A stretch of 64,000 nt of DNA from Diogma glabrata (taxonomy: Eukaryota > Arthropoda > Insecta > Diptera > Cylindrotomidae): the NCBI GenBank assembly GCA_963693315.1, contig OY856187.1, positions 380,221,306 through 380,285,305 of the forward strand. The letters run 5' to 3'. How positions within the stretch are numbered: position 1 is the first letter of the stretch; each line of letters begins with the position of its first letter. This document shows, piece after piece, positions 32,008 through 44,865 of this stretch. The notes under the pieces were generated by a model that saw only the letters and a program-made list of their open reading frames with translations, had not been told where the DNA came from and ran no database searches. The position numbers were made by a program, and so were the translations under genes.

Positions 32008-34556
32008 CATGTCGAGAAAAGAATTTAAAGCTGAATCCGGACAAATGTAATTTTTTCAAAACGGAAGTGACATATTTAGGTCACACATGCACAGATAAAG
32101 GAATAACAATAGACAAATCAAAATTTGATATTTTAAAAAATTATCCAATTCCTAAAAACACGGATGAAACTAAACGTTTCGTAGCTTTCGCTAACTATTA
32201 CAGAAGATTTATAAAAAATGTTGCTCATATGTCAAGTCCATTAAATAAACTTACGAGAAAGAATAATACATTTAAATGGGAAAAAGAAGAAAGTCAAGCT
32301 TTTGATAAGATAACAAATTGCCTAACAAAAATGCCAATGTTACAATACCCTGATTTCTCTAAACAATTTATAATTACTACAGATCCAAGCAACACTGCTT
32401 GTGGAGCTGTTTTAAGTCAAACGCATAATAATGTCGATTTGCCGATAGTTTTTGCATCGAAAGCATTTACAAAAGGAGAATCAAATAAATCTACTATAGA
32501 AAAAGAGTTAACAGCCATACATTGGGCAGTTAGATATTTTCGACCATACATATATGGTACAAAATTTCTAATCAAATCAGATCATAAACCGTTAGTTTAC
32601 ATGTACTCATTAAAAAATCCATCATCAAAATTAACTCGAATGAGATTGGATTTAGAGGAATATGATTTTGATATAGAATATTTAAAAGGAGAAGCAAACG
32701 TCGTAGCAGACGCTTTGTCAAGAATTAGCATAGATAATCTAAAAGAAATTCGAATGGTCCAAACGAGATCAACTACAAAAAAGTTAAGTAGTAATGAAAA
32801 TAATAATAAAAGCAATTCTAACATTAATAATATTAATGATAAAAGTAATAAAAGTAACAATAGTAGAATTCAAAATAAAGTAGAAACAATAAATAATAAC
32901 ATAATTAAAGATAATATAAAAAATAGTAATGATAATTGTAAAGTAATTGAGAATTTTAATAATAGAAATTTAAAAGGTATACCTATAGTAATAACAGAAT
33001 TAAACGAAAATGATATCAAAGTAAAAGTAATAAAAAATAAAAGAATTCTATATGAAAATAAATATAATTATAATCGAGGACATAAGACATCTACTAAGGT
33101 GGATAGTCGCGAAAGTGCCGAGATTGATAAAATGAAATTAATAAGAAATGAAAGAAATTTGTATGAAAGTAATAATTGTTATAATCAAGGATATAAGACA
33201 TCTACTAAGGTGGATAGTCGCGAAAATACCGAGATTGATAACGTAAGTTTTCACGAGGAATTTAATAAGTTAAATGTCCGCGAAAGTGAAGATAAGGAAA
33301 ATATTGAAAATATTAATGAAAAAATAGAATTTTTAAAACGTTTGTTTAAAGACCTGAATGAGTTCAGCGTCACGAAAAATATATATTGTTTAAAAATCGC
33401 GCGTAATGATAGAATTTTTATAAAAATTAATTTAGAAACATTTATAAACCTAGGTAATAAAGTACTTAATGACGTCAAAATAATCATTTTTAAAAAACCA
33501 GTAAAAATAAGTGTAGAAGAAGAAAAAGCAAAAATAATCAAGTTATATCACGATGATCCAATCACAGGAGGTCATACACGCATAAGAAGAACGTACATGA
33601 AAATAGCAGAAAAATTCAACTGGCCTTACTTAAAAACGCAAGTAGCAGACTATGTTAAAAATTGTAACAAGTGCAAAATCAACAAAGCGAAGCAATATCA
33701 CAAAGAGGAGTTAACATTAACAAAAACTCCTGAAGAACCCTTCCATACTATACAGATAGACACAATCGGACCTATAGAAACAAGCAGTCAAGGTAACAAG
33801 TATGCAGTAACATTGCAGTGTGAATTAACCAAGTACGTAGTAATTCTACCAATACCGGATAAAACGGCAAAAGCAGTGGCAGATACAATATTTAATAACA
33901 TTATATTAACCTATGGAAACTTCACAATAGTAAAAACAGATCTTGGTACAGAATATGTAAATGAGATATTCGCAGGATTAAAAGACCTGCTGGGTTTTCA
34001 ACACTTTACGTCTACAGCATATCATCATCAAACACTTGGAGTAATAGAACGAAACCATAGAGAATTTAACACCTATCTGAGAAACTACTTGAAAAACGAC
34101 TATTACGCAGATTGGGACAAATGGTCAAACATTTATTCATTTTTTTACAACACTCAACCTAGTATAGTACATAGCTATACACCGTATGAACTAGTTTTCG
34201 GCAGAGAAGCAAAATTAATTCCTACATCAGCCAATATAGAACCAGTGTATAATCTTGAGGATTACAGTAAAAATCTAAGGTACAAACTACAATATGCTAG
34301 TCAACAAGCTAGAAAATTTTTAGACCTTGCTAAACTGCAGCAGAAAACAGCTTATGGTAAGAAATCAAAACCACAAAATTTTAAAATAGGTGACGAGGTA
34401 GTTACATTGAATAATACAGCTAAAACGAAATTCGAGAAAAGATATTTAGGACCATGGAAAATTATAGAATTATTGGAAAACAACAATGTCAAAGTAAGAG
34501 ATACAAGTAATAACAGCATAAAAATTTTGCATAAAGATAATTTATTTAAAGTATGA
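32008..34556 (+). CDS. pol: 412-type pol: RT C-part, RNase H, integrase (open to the stop)
   Basis: An open frame (829 codons from the in-frame Met at 32067) that follows on in phase from 27726. RT thumb VTYLGHTCTDKGI (by 1-14); RNase H TTDPSNTACGAVL (Asp106), EKELTA, SDHKPL (Asp172), VADALSRI (214). Then an Asn/Lys-rich linker (about 235-480), which contains a duplicated segment with YKTSTKVDSREN-type units. Integrase: His494, His503, Cys533, Cys536 and catalytic Asp565, Asp625 and Glu661, and the YTPYELVFGREAKL region near 715. No internal stop, so the element was intact here until recently. Host-strand codons are strongly A/T-biased. Confidence 0.88.
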
Positions 34557-35429
34557 ACCGGAATATCGATTACAAACACTTATTATTTTGCTAAAACTGG
34601 AAAAGAAAAAGAAAAAGAGAATAAATGAATATAAATGATTATGAATAAATAATTATAATTAATATTAATTAATTTTATATAAATAGGGAATCTCAAAGCT
34701 TCCATATAATTAATTTTATACAAACATAATAATTTGAAAAAAAATATATTATTAATTTTATATAAGTTTATAAAATACATAAAGATAATTTCAAAAACAT
34801 ATAATAAAATTTTTTTATATATGAATAGATACAAATATAATATATTAAAATTAAAACTTTATGAATTTATTACAAGATATTTAAAGAAAAAGAAAAAATT
34901 AAAATTTTTAAGCTAGAACGCTTACTGTTTGCTTCATATTTTTAATAATTGCTAATAATAATATTAATTTACAATAAATTTTTCTATTATAGAATGTTAA
35001 CTTTAAAACTCTAGTAATTCAAAAAAAAAAATGAAAAGAATGATCGAATTGATATTAAATTTTTTTTTGTATATGTATTTTGTTAAAAATGAGGAATGCA
35101 CCGCAAACTTTTAAAAGGGGTGGTATCCCGAGATCATTTCAATGTTAAACCAAATGAAAAAAAAATAATAATTAAACAAAATTTAAATAATTTAAACAAA
35201 AATAAATTTAAAAATTATAAAAAAAAAAGGGAACTTCTCTCAAATATCAACTAAAATTGTATAAGTGTGATTGAATTAAATTAATGTCAAGTAGAGTACT
35301 TACGAATTTAGAAATGCCTAGGGCCCAGAATATTTCTGAATTGGTAACGAATCAAAATTCTTAAACCTAATTAGTAACAGTTTAACCTCATACTAAATGA
35401 CGCGTACGTCATTCTTTTAAAAAGGGAGG
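34557..35429 (+). other. 3' untranslated region of the 412-type element
   Basis: AT-rich, without an ORF worth calling; it ends in the purine tract AAAAAGGGAGG just before the LTR. No env. Confidence 0.5.
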
Positions 35430-35707
35430 TGTAGTGATCATAAGGGTATCACTGTATCCAATACATGAAATGCTGTATAAGCATTTCATCGTTATTTTAT
35501 ATATCAAATATCAAGCTGCTCCGTCAGCGCATTTCAATATAAAATAATAAAACTAAATTAAAACAGAGATAAAAATAACACAGTAGTGCATAGGAGTACA
35601 ATAAAGAACTACATAAATGTATTCGTTATAGTAAACCAATATTAAATATATAATAAATGTTGTAACAGTAGTGCTAGTGTTTTATTAAATGAATACCCTT
35701 AGGAACA
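35430..35707 (+). repeat. 3' LTR of the 412-type element
   Basis: Starts TGTAGTGATCATAAGGG directly after the purine tract. The probable end is CCCTTAGGAACA at 35707 (no second LTR to confirm it). Contains AATAAAGAAC and AATAAATGTTG signals suitable for polyadenylation. Confidence 0.6.
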
Positions 35708-36888
35708 TTCAAAGTCCGAAACATGGACAAAACATTGTGTTGAGTTGAGTTGAATTTTTTTTCTGAAAACAAAACTTAATTATTTGTGTATTGTAAAAAC
35801 AAAAATATTTAAATAAAATTTAATTGAATTTTTTTTTGAGAAAATAAATTTAAATAAAAAAAATGAATTTTAATGAAAATGAGAAACTAAATTTTTTTTG
35901 AGAAAATAAATTTAAAGCTAGCGGTAAAGCTGCCTAAAGAGATAGTAAAGCACAAAAAAAAATTATTTCGAAATTATACTTTTTAGTCGATAAAAGAAAA
36001 TACCTATAAATATATCGTCGCTTTAATAATGAAATAACGTATGCCATATATACGTTGTTATTATATAATGGGTGCGCTGCATTCCCCATAAGGATGTCTA
36101 TAAAGTGGCATTTTAACATTTTCCAATTTTTTTATAACTGGGGGTGAAAATTAATATATTGTTAATTAACGTACATGCAAATTTGAATTTGGTTAAATAT
36201 TGAAACAGCGTAAATGCATGTACGATATTTCAATTCCTACAGAATAATAACTTGGGTAAAATCAGTGTCGTATACTTTACATACATTACGATCGCCACAC
36301 GAAATGGTAAATCTAAAATATTGTGTAAGCATCATTCATTACTACATGATATGCCGGTTCATATAAATAAAAAATTGTAAGAATATTATGCGTTAGTTCA
36401 ATAATAATTAGTTTTAGGCTTAATCGTACTTCCATGCAAAATGAAATAATGTATATGAAATATGAAATAACGTATAAGGTACCTGATTGACTTTTCATTT
36501 CTTTTTAGGTAGAAAAGCCAGCAGGTACCAAAGTGAAATTTTAATATGCTGTGGGGAAATTAGTCAAGATTAATTGGTAGAAATTTTTTTTCCAATATCT
36601 TTATTCATTCAATTGTGCTGCCGAGTTTACGAAAATCAGAAAATCGAAAAATCTTTAAACCCAATTATCTCGAAACTACACTTTTGCGAATACGTTGTTT
36701 CATTATTAAAGCGACGATATATGTGTTACTATAAGTTAAGTGGTAATCAAAAAAAATTATTGTTGTGATCAAACAAAAAAAAATCCAAATTATAAAAAAA
36801 AAATACGAAAAATTAAGACATAATAATTCTATTTGGAACTGGGGTGTTTTTTATATGATCCATGTGATCATAGTTTTAAAGAGAAGAC
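35708..36888. other. AT-rich stretch with an inverted repeat
   Basis: Low-complexity AT sequence, then an inverted pair: ATATATCGTCGCTTTAATAA (36010-36043 with flank) and its complement ending at 36722. This suggests a foldback or MITE of about 0.7-0.8 kb whose outer ends are unclear. Last 4 bp, AGAC, are the left TSD of the next LTR. Confidence 0.5.
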
Positions 36889-38559
36889 TGTAATGGATAG
36901 TCTGGACTAATGTCTGAACATAGTGTATTACAGTCGCAGTTTCCTTAGTTGTTGTTTCTTATATTAATCTGTACCGCTTGTAATAGTTTCCCATCCATTC
37001 ATCATCAATAGTCATATTTCGTATAGTTCCCTTAACCCATAGTTTCCTTATTTTTCTTAAAATCTAACTAGATCTTCAATGGCCGGACAAACGTATGGGA
37101 GAAGGAAAATTGCACTAATTACCTTGATTTATTTATTCATTAATATAACATAATATTGGTTAATTTGAATTAATTAATAATTTTCGTTAATTATCATCCG
37201 TATAACCACTAAAATTTAATCTTACAACACCCTAAAATTGACGCGCGCTATACTTCCATTCGACTGTTCTCGCCTTACTACTTGAGTTTGAATTTTTTTT
37301 AAACACAAACTGTAATGAAACAACGAAATTTTCCAAAACCTCATAACAGCTACGTGTATTTTGTTTCCAATCGTCAACATACAAAGAATTACTATTTTTG
37401 CTTTGTTAAACATTTGATTTGTCTTTATATGAGTATTTTGCTTTAAACAATCCTTCCGTTATTGTACTGAACTTCACTGTGCTGATATAGTGGATTGTAG
37501 TTTAATAAATGTCCAAACATCATAACATTGATCGAATCTGCATCTAATTCATTTTGAATTCAATTATAAATATTATGGATGTGTCGGAAATATTCTGTGT
37601 CCAAACCTTATTTTCGTACAATATTATCAAATAGCAAACGGTTTTGTGAACTATAATAAGTTCCCAATAATTTGAAAATCTGATGTAAATTAATTATCTC
37701 CCATCTAAACACTGTATTCGAGTTATTGCGAGACTAAAAATTTGACTATATAATGAGCACTGTAAATTATTCTCTCTCTTAGTTCTAGTACATTTTGATT
37801 GTGATGTTTGACGTGATGTTGAAATTTTGACGTCTATTGGTAGGCGAGTTGTCTATCTTAATTTTATTATCGGATGGTGAAAAATATCAAGAAATCGAGG
37901 ATAAAAGGCAACACATAGGAAGAATTTTGCTGTTAGAACAAAAGGGACATTTTTGGAAGCTCGGATTGTGGTTCGTATTGTAAAATTTATAGTCCATAAA
38001 TAGAAAACTGGGCAAGTTCTTGTCTCTGACACAAGCCCCAACGATATTACGGTATATTGTCTGCTGTCAACGCTTGGTGAGTTGGCATATTTTATAAATA
38101 AAGGTGTATCATACCGATCTCTTTGAATGAACCGTGAAAAGAATTATATCTGCCAGCAGATGAGATATAGCTTGTTTGATCCAAGTGAAGCATTGTTGTG
38201 TGACAACTGAACTGTTGTAGTTTATTGTATGATCGCCATTCTGACGAAGGATCCAGTTCGATTATTATTATCAGATGGTGAGTTGGCATAATATATACGG
38301 GAATGTCATGTATATGGCTACAAATAAATGAGAGATGAGAAGCCGTATTTGGATCAATGTTCGATCGGTGATAATCTTGTTTGCGTGTCAGATTACCGTA
38401 GAATTTGTATCGTTTGAAAAATTTCATTTATATCTTGATTCCAGTTCTAAGGAATTTGTCAAATTTTATCGTGTCATCGCATGCCACATCATTAATTTTA
38501 AATTCGTTCGATGTTATTTATTGCCGTATGTATAATTAATGGTTATAATATCTTCTGTA

Positions 38560-39010
38560 ATCGCCTAATGAGCTATCCGTCTGGATACTCGTGTAAATCA
38601 CAAATATAACTTAATGTAATTCATGATATTTCTAATTAGTGCAATGATCATTATTTAAAATTAGTACAATTAATGTAAATAGTGACTGATTGTTGCGTGT
38701 CTAATATAAATTAATTAATGGGTACTGTGAGTACTTGTATGATGAGCTATCATTTTTGGATGCTCATGTGAACAAAAAAATTTTTTTTTAAATTTAATGT
38801 AATTCATATTATTTCTGATTAGTGCAAATTATTAATATTTAAAATTAGTACAAGTAATGTTAATAGTGACTGATTGTTGTGCGTCTAATATAATTTAAAT
38901 AATATGTACTGTGAGTACTTGTATGATGAGCTATCATTTTTTGATACTCATGTGAACCGAAAATAATAATTAACGTAATTAAAAATAACTCTGATTAATG
39001 TAACCACTAA
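38560..39010. repeat. Repeat with GTGACTGATTGTTG unit, about 2.5 copies
   Basis: Repeated phrases: AATAGTGACTGATTGTTG, TACTGTGAGTACTTGTATGA, TGAGCTATCATTTTT and TACTCATGTGAAC, spaced by about 190 bp. Inside long LTR copy 2. Confidence 0.7.
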
Positions 39011-39225
39011 TAATTCAAAGTAGCACGATTAGGGTAATTATTAACTGAATTACCGTGTGTCTAATTACTGTAATTAGTAGGATATATGTAGATGATTCTG
39101 AGGATGCATCGGTTCGATCCTCAGGAACAAAATTAAATTTAATTAATAATAATATTGGAAGAATATACAAAAAAAAAAGAATCAAATTCATGTTGTGTTT
39201 GTAATTGTTTATCACGTATCAATAG

Positions 39226-39900
39226 TGGCCTGATTTGTGGCAGCGCAACATTTATATATTGTTTTATCATTTGTATCAACAATCGCATCGTTGTAGCGGC
39301 GCAACCTTTATATATTGTTTTATCATTTGTATCAACAATCGCATCGTTGTAGCAGCGCAACATTTTTATATTGCATTATCATTTGTATCAACCATCGCAT
39401 CGTTGTAGTAGCGCAACATTTTTTATATTGCATTATCATTTGTATCAACCATCGCATCGTTGTAGTAGCGCAACCTTTTTATATTGCATTATCATTTGTA
39501 TCAACCATCGCATCGTTGTAGCAGCGCAACATTTTTATATTGCATTATCATTTGTATCAACCATCGCATCGTTGTAGTAGCGCAACATTTATATATTGTT
39601 TTAACATTTGTATCAACAATCGCATAGTTGTAGCGGCGCAACATTTATATATTGTTTTATCATTTGTATCAACCATCGCATCGTTGTAGTAGCGCAACAT
39701 TTTTATATTGTATTAACATTTGTATCAACAATCGCATAGTTGTAGCGGCGCAACATTTATATATTGTTTTATCATTTGTATCAACCATCGCATCGTTGTA
39801 GTAGCGCAACATTTTTATATTGCATTATCATTTGTACCAACGATCACCTAGTTGTAGCAGCGCAACCTTGTATATATTATCTACCAGTTTACATCAACCA
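39226..39900. repeat. 56-bp minisatellite, about 12 copies
   Basis: Unit starts GCGCAACATTTTTATATTG, then ATTATCATTTGTATCAACC and ATCGCATCGTTGTAGTA; the spacing is exactly 56 bp at 39243, 39299 and 39355. Last copies degenerate. No spacer between units and no host-gene context; a simple tandem array in an LTR. Confidence 0.92.
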
Positions 39901-40428
39901 TCGCCTTAGTTGTTGCGGCTCAACTTCTTATGATTGCTATCTAACTGCTCCTTTTACAATATTTTGCCTGCTGGAATTTTCACCGTTAATGGAGGGCTAA
40001 AACGGGAAGACTTTGAGGCCGGGCGGATATAACCATGAGGGTGAGTGTCTCGGATTATTTATTCTTATTTTTTTTAAATATAGGGGTGAATGCGCGTGAA
40101 TGGGTGTATGACTGGACAAAGGTGGGTGTGTGTGTGTGTGTGTGTGTGTGTGAGCGTATGTGAGTGAATGAGGGGGTTGAACGTGCTGATCGGGGTTCTT
40201 GCGTAAAAGGGGGTCGCCAGAGTCTCATTTTGTCCTTTGTATTTTTATCCCATTTCCGAATATTCACGTTATTCGCGTACATGTCTGCATTTGTATTGGA
40301 GCAGCAGGGTTCACCAATCGAACTCCATACTGTGATTAGCCGGAGCACAAAAATAAAACCTCATTAGCTACGCGACCTGCTATGCCGCTTCATTGGTTCG
40401 CCAATGAAAAAGCTCTTCATTACAAGAC

Positions 40429-41388
40429 CTGGAGTGGAAAGTGGATAACACAGAATAAGGTACTACTTTTTTCTATTTATTTATATGCTAAGGTTTTATT
40501 ATTTTATATGTCTACGTTTTTGTTTAAAGTTTAAAAATGAAATAAATTAACTAACGTTATGGAGGAGAATATAAGGTTAGTGCCCTTGGTTAAATAAAGT
40601 TGTCATGTCTGGTTTGTAATCCCTTGACGGGAATACAATATTTTGTTATGCTCTGACAATCATACTCACTCCCATCCTCTGGGTTCTAGTCGGCCTTAGA
40701 TACCCGTAGTGAGAGCCAATGGCAAAATACAACATTTTTATTAAAAGCTGACTTCTAGGCAACTAGAAGGAGTATTTTACAGCTGGTTTAATTTAATAAA
40801 GATTTAAGTGAAAATAATAAGGAGAGCAAACTACTAGTTAAATTACTGAAGAATGAGAACAAACTGCAGGATTCCAAAAGGTAAGGCAATCTTATCATTT
40901 AGTTACTTTTAATTGTTTTGATGGTTGAAGCAGAAACCAATTATTTAATTTTTTTTTCGGTTGTTCTTGTTTTTTAAATGGCAGTGGTGTTACTTGATCC
41001 TCTTCTCGGTAGTGACACCCGTGTTTGACTTTTGCCACTGTCAAGTAATTTTAAAAATGTAAATTCATCGCGAGTGCAATGCATTCCACAATGGAATGAA
41101 CGGGTGAAAACATGGTTTATTGGATTCGACGGTAAGTAGGGATGGTAGTCTCATTATAATCTCGTATATGCTGTTCTAACCGCTCATTACTAGGACTACC
41201 TGGTTGCCGGATAAAACCTACGACCCCAAATGACTGAGCGAAGTCGATAGCGGTATCCGGATCCACAGCCAGATGGACAATTCTTTAACGTTGGCTATAG
41301 TGTAATCTTTGTTCCTATCTGAGAATCAAGGTTGAACTGCTAATCGTTACAATTCTAACTCCACTCCTTAATCTGATTTCGTTTTACA
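40429..41388 (+). repeat. LTR tail related to the 48701-52102 LTR
   Basis: The end reads CTGATTTCGTTTTACA. It shares ACTACCTGGTTGCCGGA, CCTACGACC and CCAGATGGACAA with 51930-52030, and a TTTCGTTT end with that LTR. It abuts the C-terminal pol of the CsRn1/Kabuki-type element, so it marks the right side of an insertion there. Its matching head was not found. Confidence 0.55.
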
Positions 41389-41929
41389 ATTGAAACAACA
41401 TTTTGATCACCTTCGTCCTACCATTGCGTCAAGACACACTTCTCCTTACGTTTTCGTCTCCAAAAATCTCCAGTCTTGTTCGCATGTTTTCTTACGTACG
41501 GACTTAGAACGTAAAGCATTACAACCGCCATACGAAGGTCCTTTCAAAGTCATCAGTCGCGATGATAAAAATTTCGTTATTGACCGTAAAAGTCAACACA
41601 TTCGAGTTTCAATCGACCGATTAAAACCTTGCTTTAGGGAACAATCTGAAGATGACTTAACTCAAAACTCACCTACTTTGAGTACTGATCTCAGTCGCGC
41701 AGACGAAACGTCGTCTTCTACAGATATTGTCAATTCTACTACTTCGGACACATTCCAGTCTTCTCTTTCTACCTCCGCAGAAACGAGACAACACGACGCA
41801 AAGGCTACTGTATCTACAAAAAGGGTTAGATTCGACCACATTCCTCAACAACATATATTCCACCCTGCATCTACAATTACGCGAACCACTCGTACCCCTA
41901 CTCGCTTCCTGCGTGCTGTAGCACAATAA
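41389..41929 (+). pseudogene. pol: Integrase C-terminus of the CsRn1/Kabuki-type pol
   Basis: Open frame with QHFDHLRPTIASRHTSPYVF, then HVFLRTDLERKALQPPYEGP and VSIDRLKPCF. This is the DNA-binding C-terminal module plus the RLKP motif that ends pol in this lineage, and then a Ser/Thr-rich tail to the stop at 41929. It belongs with the integrase N-part that ends near 25163; the segment between them is missing, so not all of the gap is simple insertion. It is followed by a purine tract and LTR. Confidence 0.75.
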
Positions 41930-43206
41930 TATTCTTTATCGTCTCATCTTCCAGGAAACTAGGGGGAGGGTGATATGTGGCGATAAACTTCAGTTCCAAA
42001 ATATAATAAACAACATTGTGTATATGTATTTCTAACGATTCCTGCCGAGAAGAGTAAAAAGAAATTACCAATTTCCACACAACAAATTGTATCTAAAATT
42101 TAGTTGGGTAAAAATAATAATAAAAAAAAGTCTGTTTTTATAAATGTAAAGGAGAATCAATCGCTGTAAAATAAATATAAAAATTAGGTGTGGTTTTTCT
42201 CCATGTAAAAAATATTTAAATTTATTAATGTAATGTAATTAAATTTGTCAATGTAATATAATTAAGTTAACATTATAACTAATTTCGTACTACATGATAT
42301 TATTATTACTAGCGACTCTTTGTGTTGTCTCTGGAAGAAATATAAAACACTTATGCTTTTACACGAACTCCATTGTTAGTTGACGGGAAATAAATGTCAC
42401 TTCCATTATCATATAATATATTATTTTTAAATTCTAATGTGACATATGTAAGCAGAATAACAAACTAAATAAATTAGAGAACTGAGAAGATAACAATAAA
42501 TAGATTGAGTTGAGCAGATATAGTTTTTCAGTTAAAGAAATGCATTTGGATTGTTTGCATACACAGTAAAAAAAAAATTGAATTTTCAACAAATTTTTTG
42601 TTAGATATTTCGCGGAAATTTAATTTTGTACTGTAAAATTAACATATTTCAACATTTTTAATTCTTTTTTCATGCAAAATTGTGTAATCGTGTATTTTTC
42701 AACTATAATTTAAAATTAGCCGAAAAGAGTAAGAAAATTACACACCATTTCATGCAGTGTGATTTTGGATTTAAAATTAAAGTATATTTCATGTAAAATA
42801 TTGTGAGTACTGTAATTTATTGAAACAATAGAAAAGATAAATATTATTTTACAACCACATGTTGTTAATTGTATTTCAGTTTTCGATGAGATAACATCGA
42901 AAGTTTTGTGTGATTATAAAAAAAGTGTTTAAAATTAAAAATAATTGTGTTTAAGTATTAAATAAAAAGTTAAATAAAAAATAATAAAAATACATTTATA
43001 CGCAACTTATAAAACGGTATGTACATAAAATATGTATTTAATTTAGGGTTTCCCCCTATTTATTAGAGTAACACTATTTTGATTTTATATTCAATTGCAG
43101 ATAATTGAATCTTTCAAATCGATATTTTTTTTTCTTTGAAATTGAAAATGTAAGGTTTCTTAGTATATTTATGTTTCTAATTAAGAATTTTGTGCTATCT
43201 TTCAGT

Positions 43207-43457
43207 ATGGAACAACATTAAATGAGATTACTCCTGGTTGTACACCATTCTTTGCAGTAGTTGGTAATAAACAATTTTCGTTTCTTATTAAGACTGAATT
43301 ACAAACTAACACTGGATTCCAATCCGCTGCAAAATTGTACAAAACTGCTAGATCTAAATTTAATTTCATAAAACTTTATTTAAAATTAATGTATTTAAAT
43401 TATCACAAAATGACAGAATTGTTAATTTACTCTCGTTTATTTGTAAATAAAATTTGA
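43207..43457 (+). CDS. Exon-like ORF inside the TIR element (a)
   Basis: Follows CTATCTTTCAG, a good acceptor. Reads YGTTLNEITPGCTPFFAVVG and onward, open for about 83 codons to a stop at 43457. Unrecognised. Probably an internal exon of the element's gene; no donor was fixed. Confidence 0.3.
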
Positions 43458-43681
43458 ATTTAGTCAAATAAATACTGGACTAGTATGATTTAGCAAGCTT
43501 AGTACTATTTACCATTAATTGGAATCCAGTCTAATTGAACTTAAGAAGAGTCAAGAGTTTTTTAAGAGAACCAACGAACGTTGGTTTTGTTTATAATTTA
43601 GTCAATTTGCAAACAGTTTAAAAACTATTTTATTTCAAATTTTGATATAAATTTCAATATATTTATTTTATATTAATTTCA

Positions 43682-43924
43682 GAACAAGACGAAAAAAATA
43701 AAATTTATTGTTTTGTGGAGGGAACAATCATTGACACAAACAGCAATTGCATAAAGACTGCACTGCTTATTATAATGGCAGCCTATTTTGTGTTAAACCT
43801 AAAATATCCGTCTGAGTTATCGCAGACACTAGAAGTGGTTCAAAAAGCGTTTTTAGACATTGATGTGACATTCTCTCGTTCGAAGAAGAACAAAATGAAT
43901 TTCAAATCAAAAGTACATAGTTAA
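43682..43924 (+). CDS. Exon-like ORF inside the TIR element (b)
   Basis: Follows TTAATTTCAG. Reads from EQDEKNKIYCFVEG through TALLIIMAAYFVLNLKYPSE and TLEVVQKAFLDID to a basic Lys-rich end and a stop at 43922-43924; it looks like a last exon. The AAYFVLNLKYP...TLE pattern reminds me of uncharacterised proteins often seen in animal transposon-rich loci; this is recollection, not a search. Confidence 0.4.
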   Translation, partial: EQDEKNKIYCFVEGTIIDTNSNCIKTALLIIMAAYFVLNLKYPSELSQTLEVVQKAFLDIDVTFSRSKKNKMNFKSKVHS

Positions 43925-44865
43925 TTTTTAAAAAAAATTTTAAAATAATTTAATTAATTAATTTATTAATTTTTTTTAATGCTTAAGAAAATTTTTATGT
44001 AACTCTTTATGTGAATTATTGTTTTACAAAATCACAAAACAAACTTATTACAAACTCATATCTTCAGATATAATTGAATTGCTAAAATTTTGAATGAATT
44101 GCTAAAATTTTATTGTTTAAATATAATATTTTCTTTTTTTAATTACAGAACGAATGTAAATTTTTTTTAATAATTAATAAAAGGAACAATTTTCTCTAAA
44201 CTGATTTTGAATTAAATAATTTACAACTATATTTCCCGACATTTCCATATTCAATTCCTCTCGTTTTTCTCTTAAATTTACATTAAAAGTCATGTGAATT
44301 TTAATTGATTTTTACTTCAAGTATGTAAAATTAAATTGTTTTTAATGTGAATGTACAAACTTTGTCTCGTATAATTTGGGTATTCTCGAAATATTACAAA
44401 TATTTTCATTTAAACAAATACATTACTTAAATAGTAAATTTAGGGTTTCAAAAATTGAATATTACATGATTTTGTAAATTTTATATGGAATGCAATTTTA
44501 CGTGAAAAGTGTCGGCAAATTTGCCCACTTGAAATTTCATGTAATTTTCAACGAAAATTTTTTACTGTGTAAAGTAAGGAAAAGATCGTCAAGTATTTAT
44601 TGATTCAGCACGTTCCTGGATATTATCAATTTTGGAGTATACTTAATCATAGTGCTCGTCGAATATTACACTGATAGTTAGAGTCAATGTTTATATGTAT
44701 TACGTGACATTGTAAAGACGAATCAGCAGCTCTGTTCAATTATAAACCACACAATCATCAAGACTCATTCCTAGCAACATATCGTCTAGAACAACAAAAA
44801 CCGCCGGATCAACGTTATAACCTGTATCATCTACGCTCATCTCTGGATAAATATACCAAACATTA

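Larger units (their letters stand above)
36889..40424 (+). repeat. Very long solo LTR-like unit, copy 2 (3536 bp)
   Basis: TGTAATGGATAGTCTGG to GCTCTTCATTACA, TSD AGAC (36885-36888 and 40425-40428). The ends are homologous to copy 1 with many substitutions. The middle differs: three copies of an about 190-bp repeat (38560-39010) and a 56-bp array (39226-39900). The 3' block with GGCGGATATAACCATGAGGG and GGGGTCGCCAGAGTCTCATTT is conserved. Confidence 0.8.
42562..44569. mobile_element. 2.0-kb TIR DNA element with exon-like ORFs
   Basis: Ends CACAGTAAAAAA and TTTTTTACTGTG, flanked by TA on both sides (42560-42561, 44570-44571). Subterminal regions of both ends share TTTCATGTAATTTTC/AAATTG-type phrases. 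Inside are ORF pieces bounded by splice-like signals. No transposase motif was recognised, so the superfamily is open. Confidence 0.65.
41976..44861 (+). repeat. 3' LTR of the CsRn1/Kabuki-type element (with nested TIR element)
   Basis: Starts TGTGGCGATAAACTTC, two bases after the purine tract CTAGGGGGAGGGTGA. It ends with the CCGCCGGATCAACG...CTCTGGATAAATATAC block shared with the 5' remnant at 20385-20492. Excluding the insertion at 42562-44569, the LTR is about 880 bp. Confidence 0.7.

Noticed and set aside
39226..39900. CRISPR-like array
   Set aside because: Units are directly adjacent with no unique spacers, in a eukaryotic LTR; it is a minisatellite.
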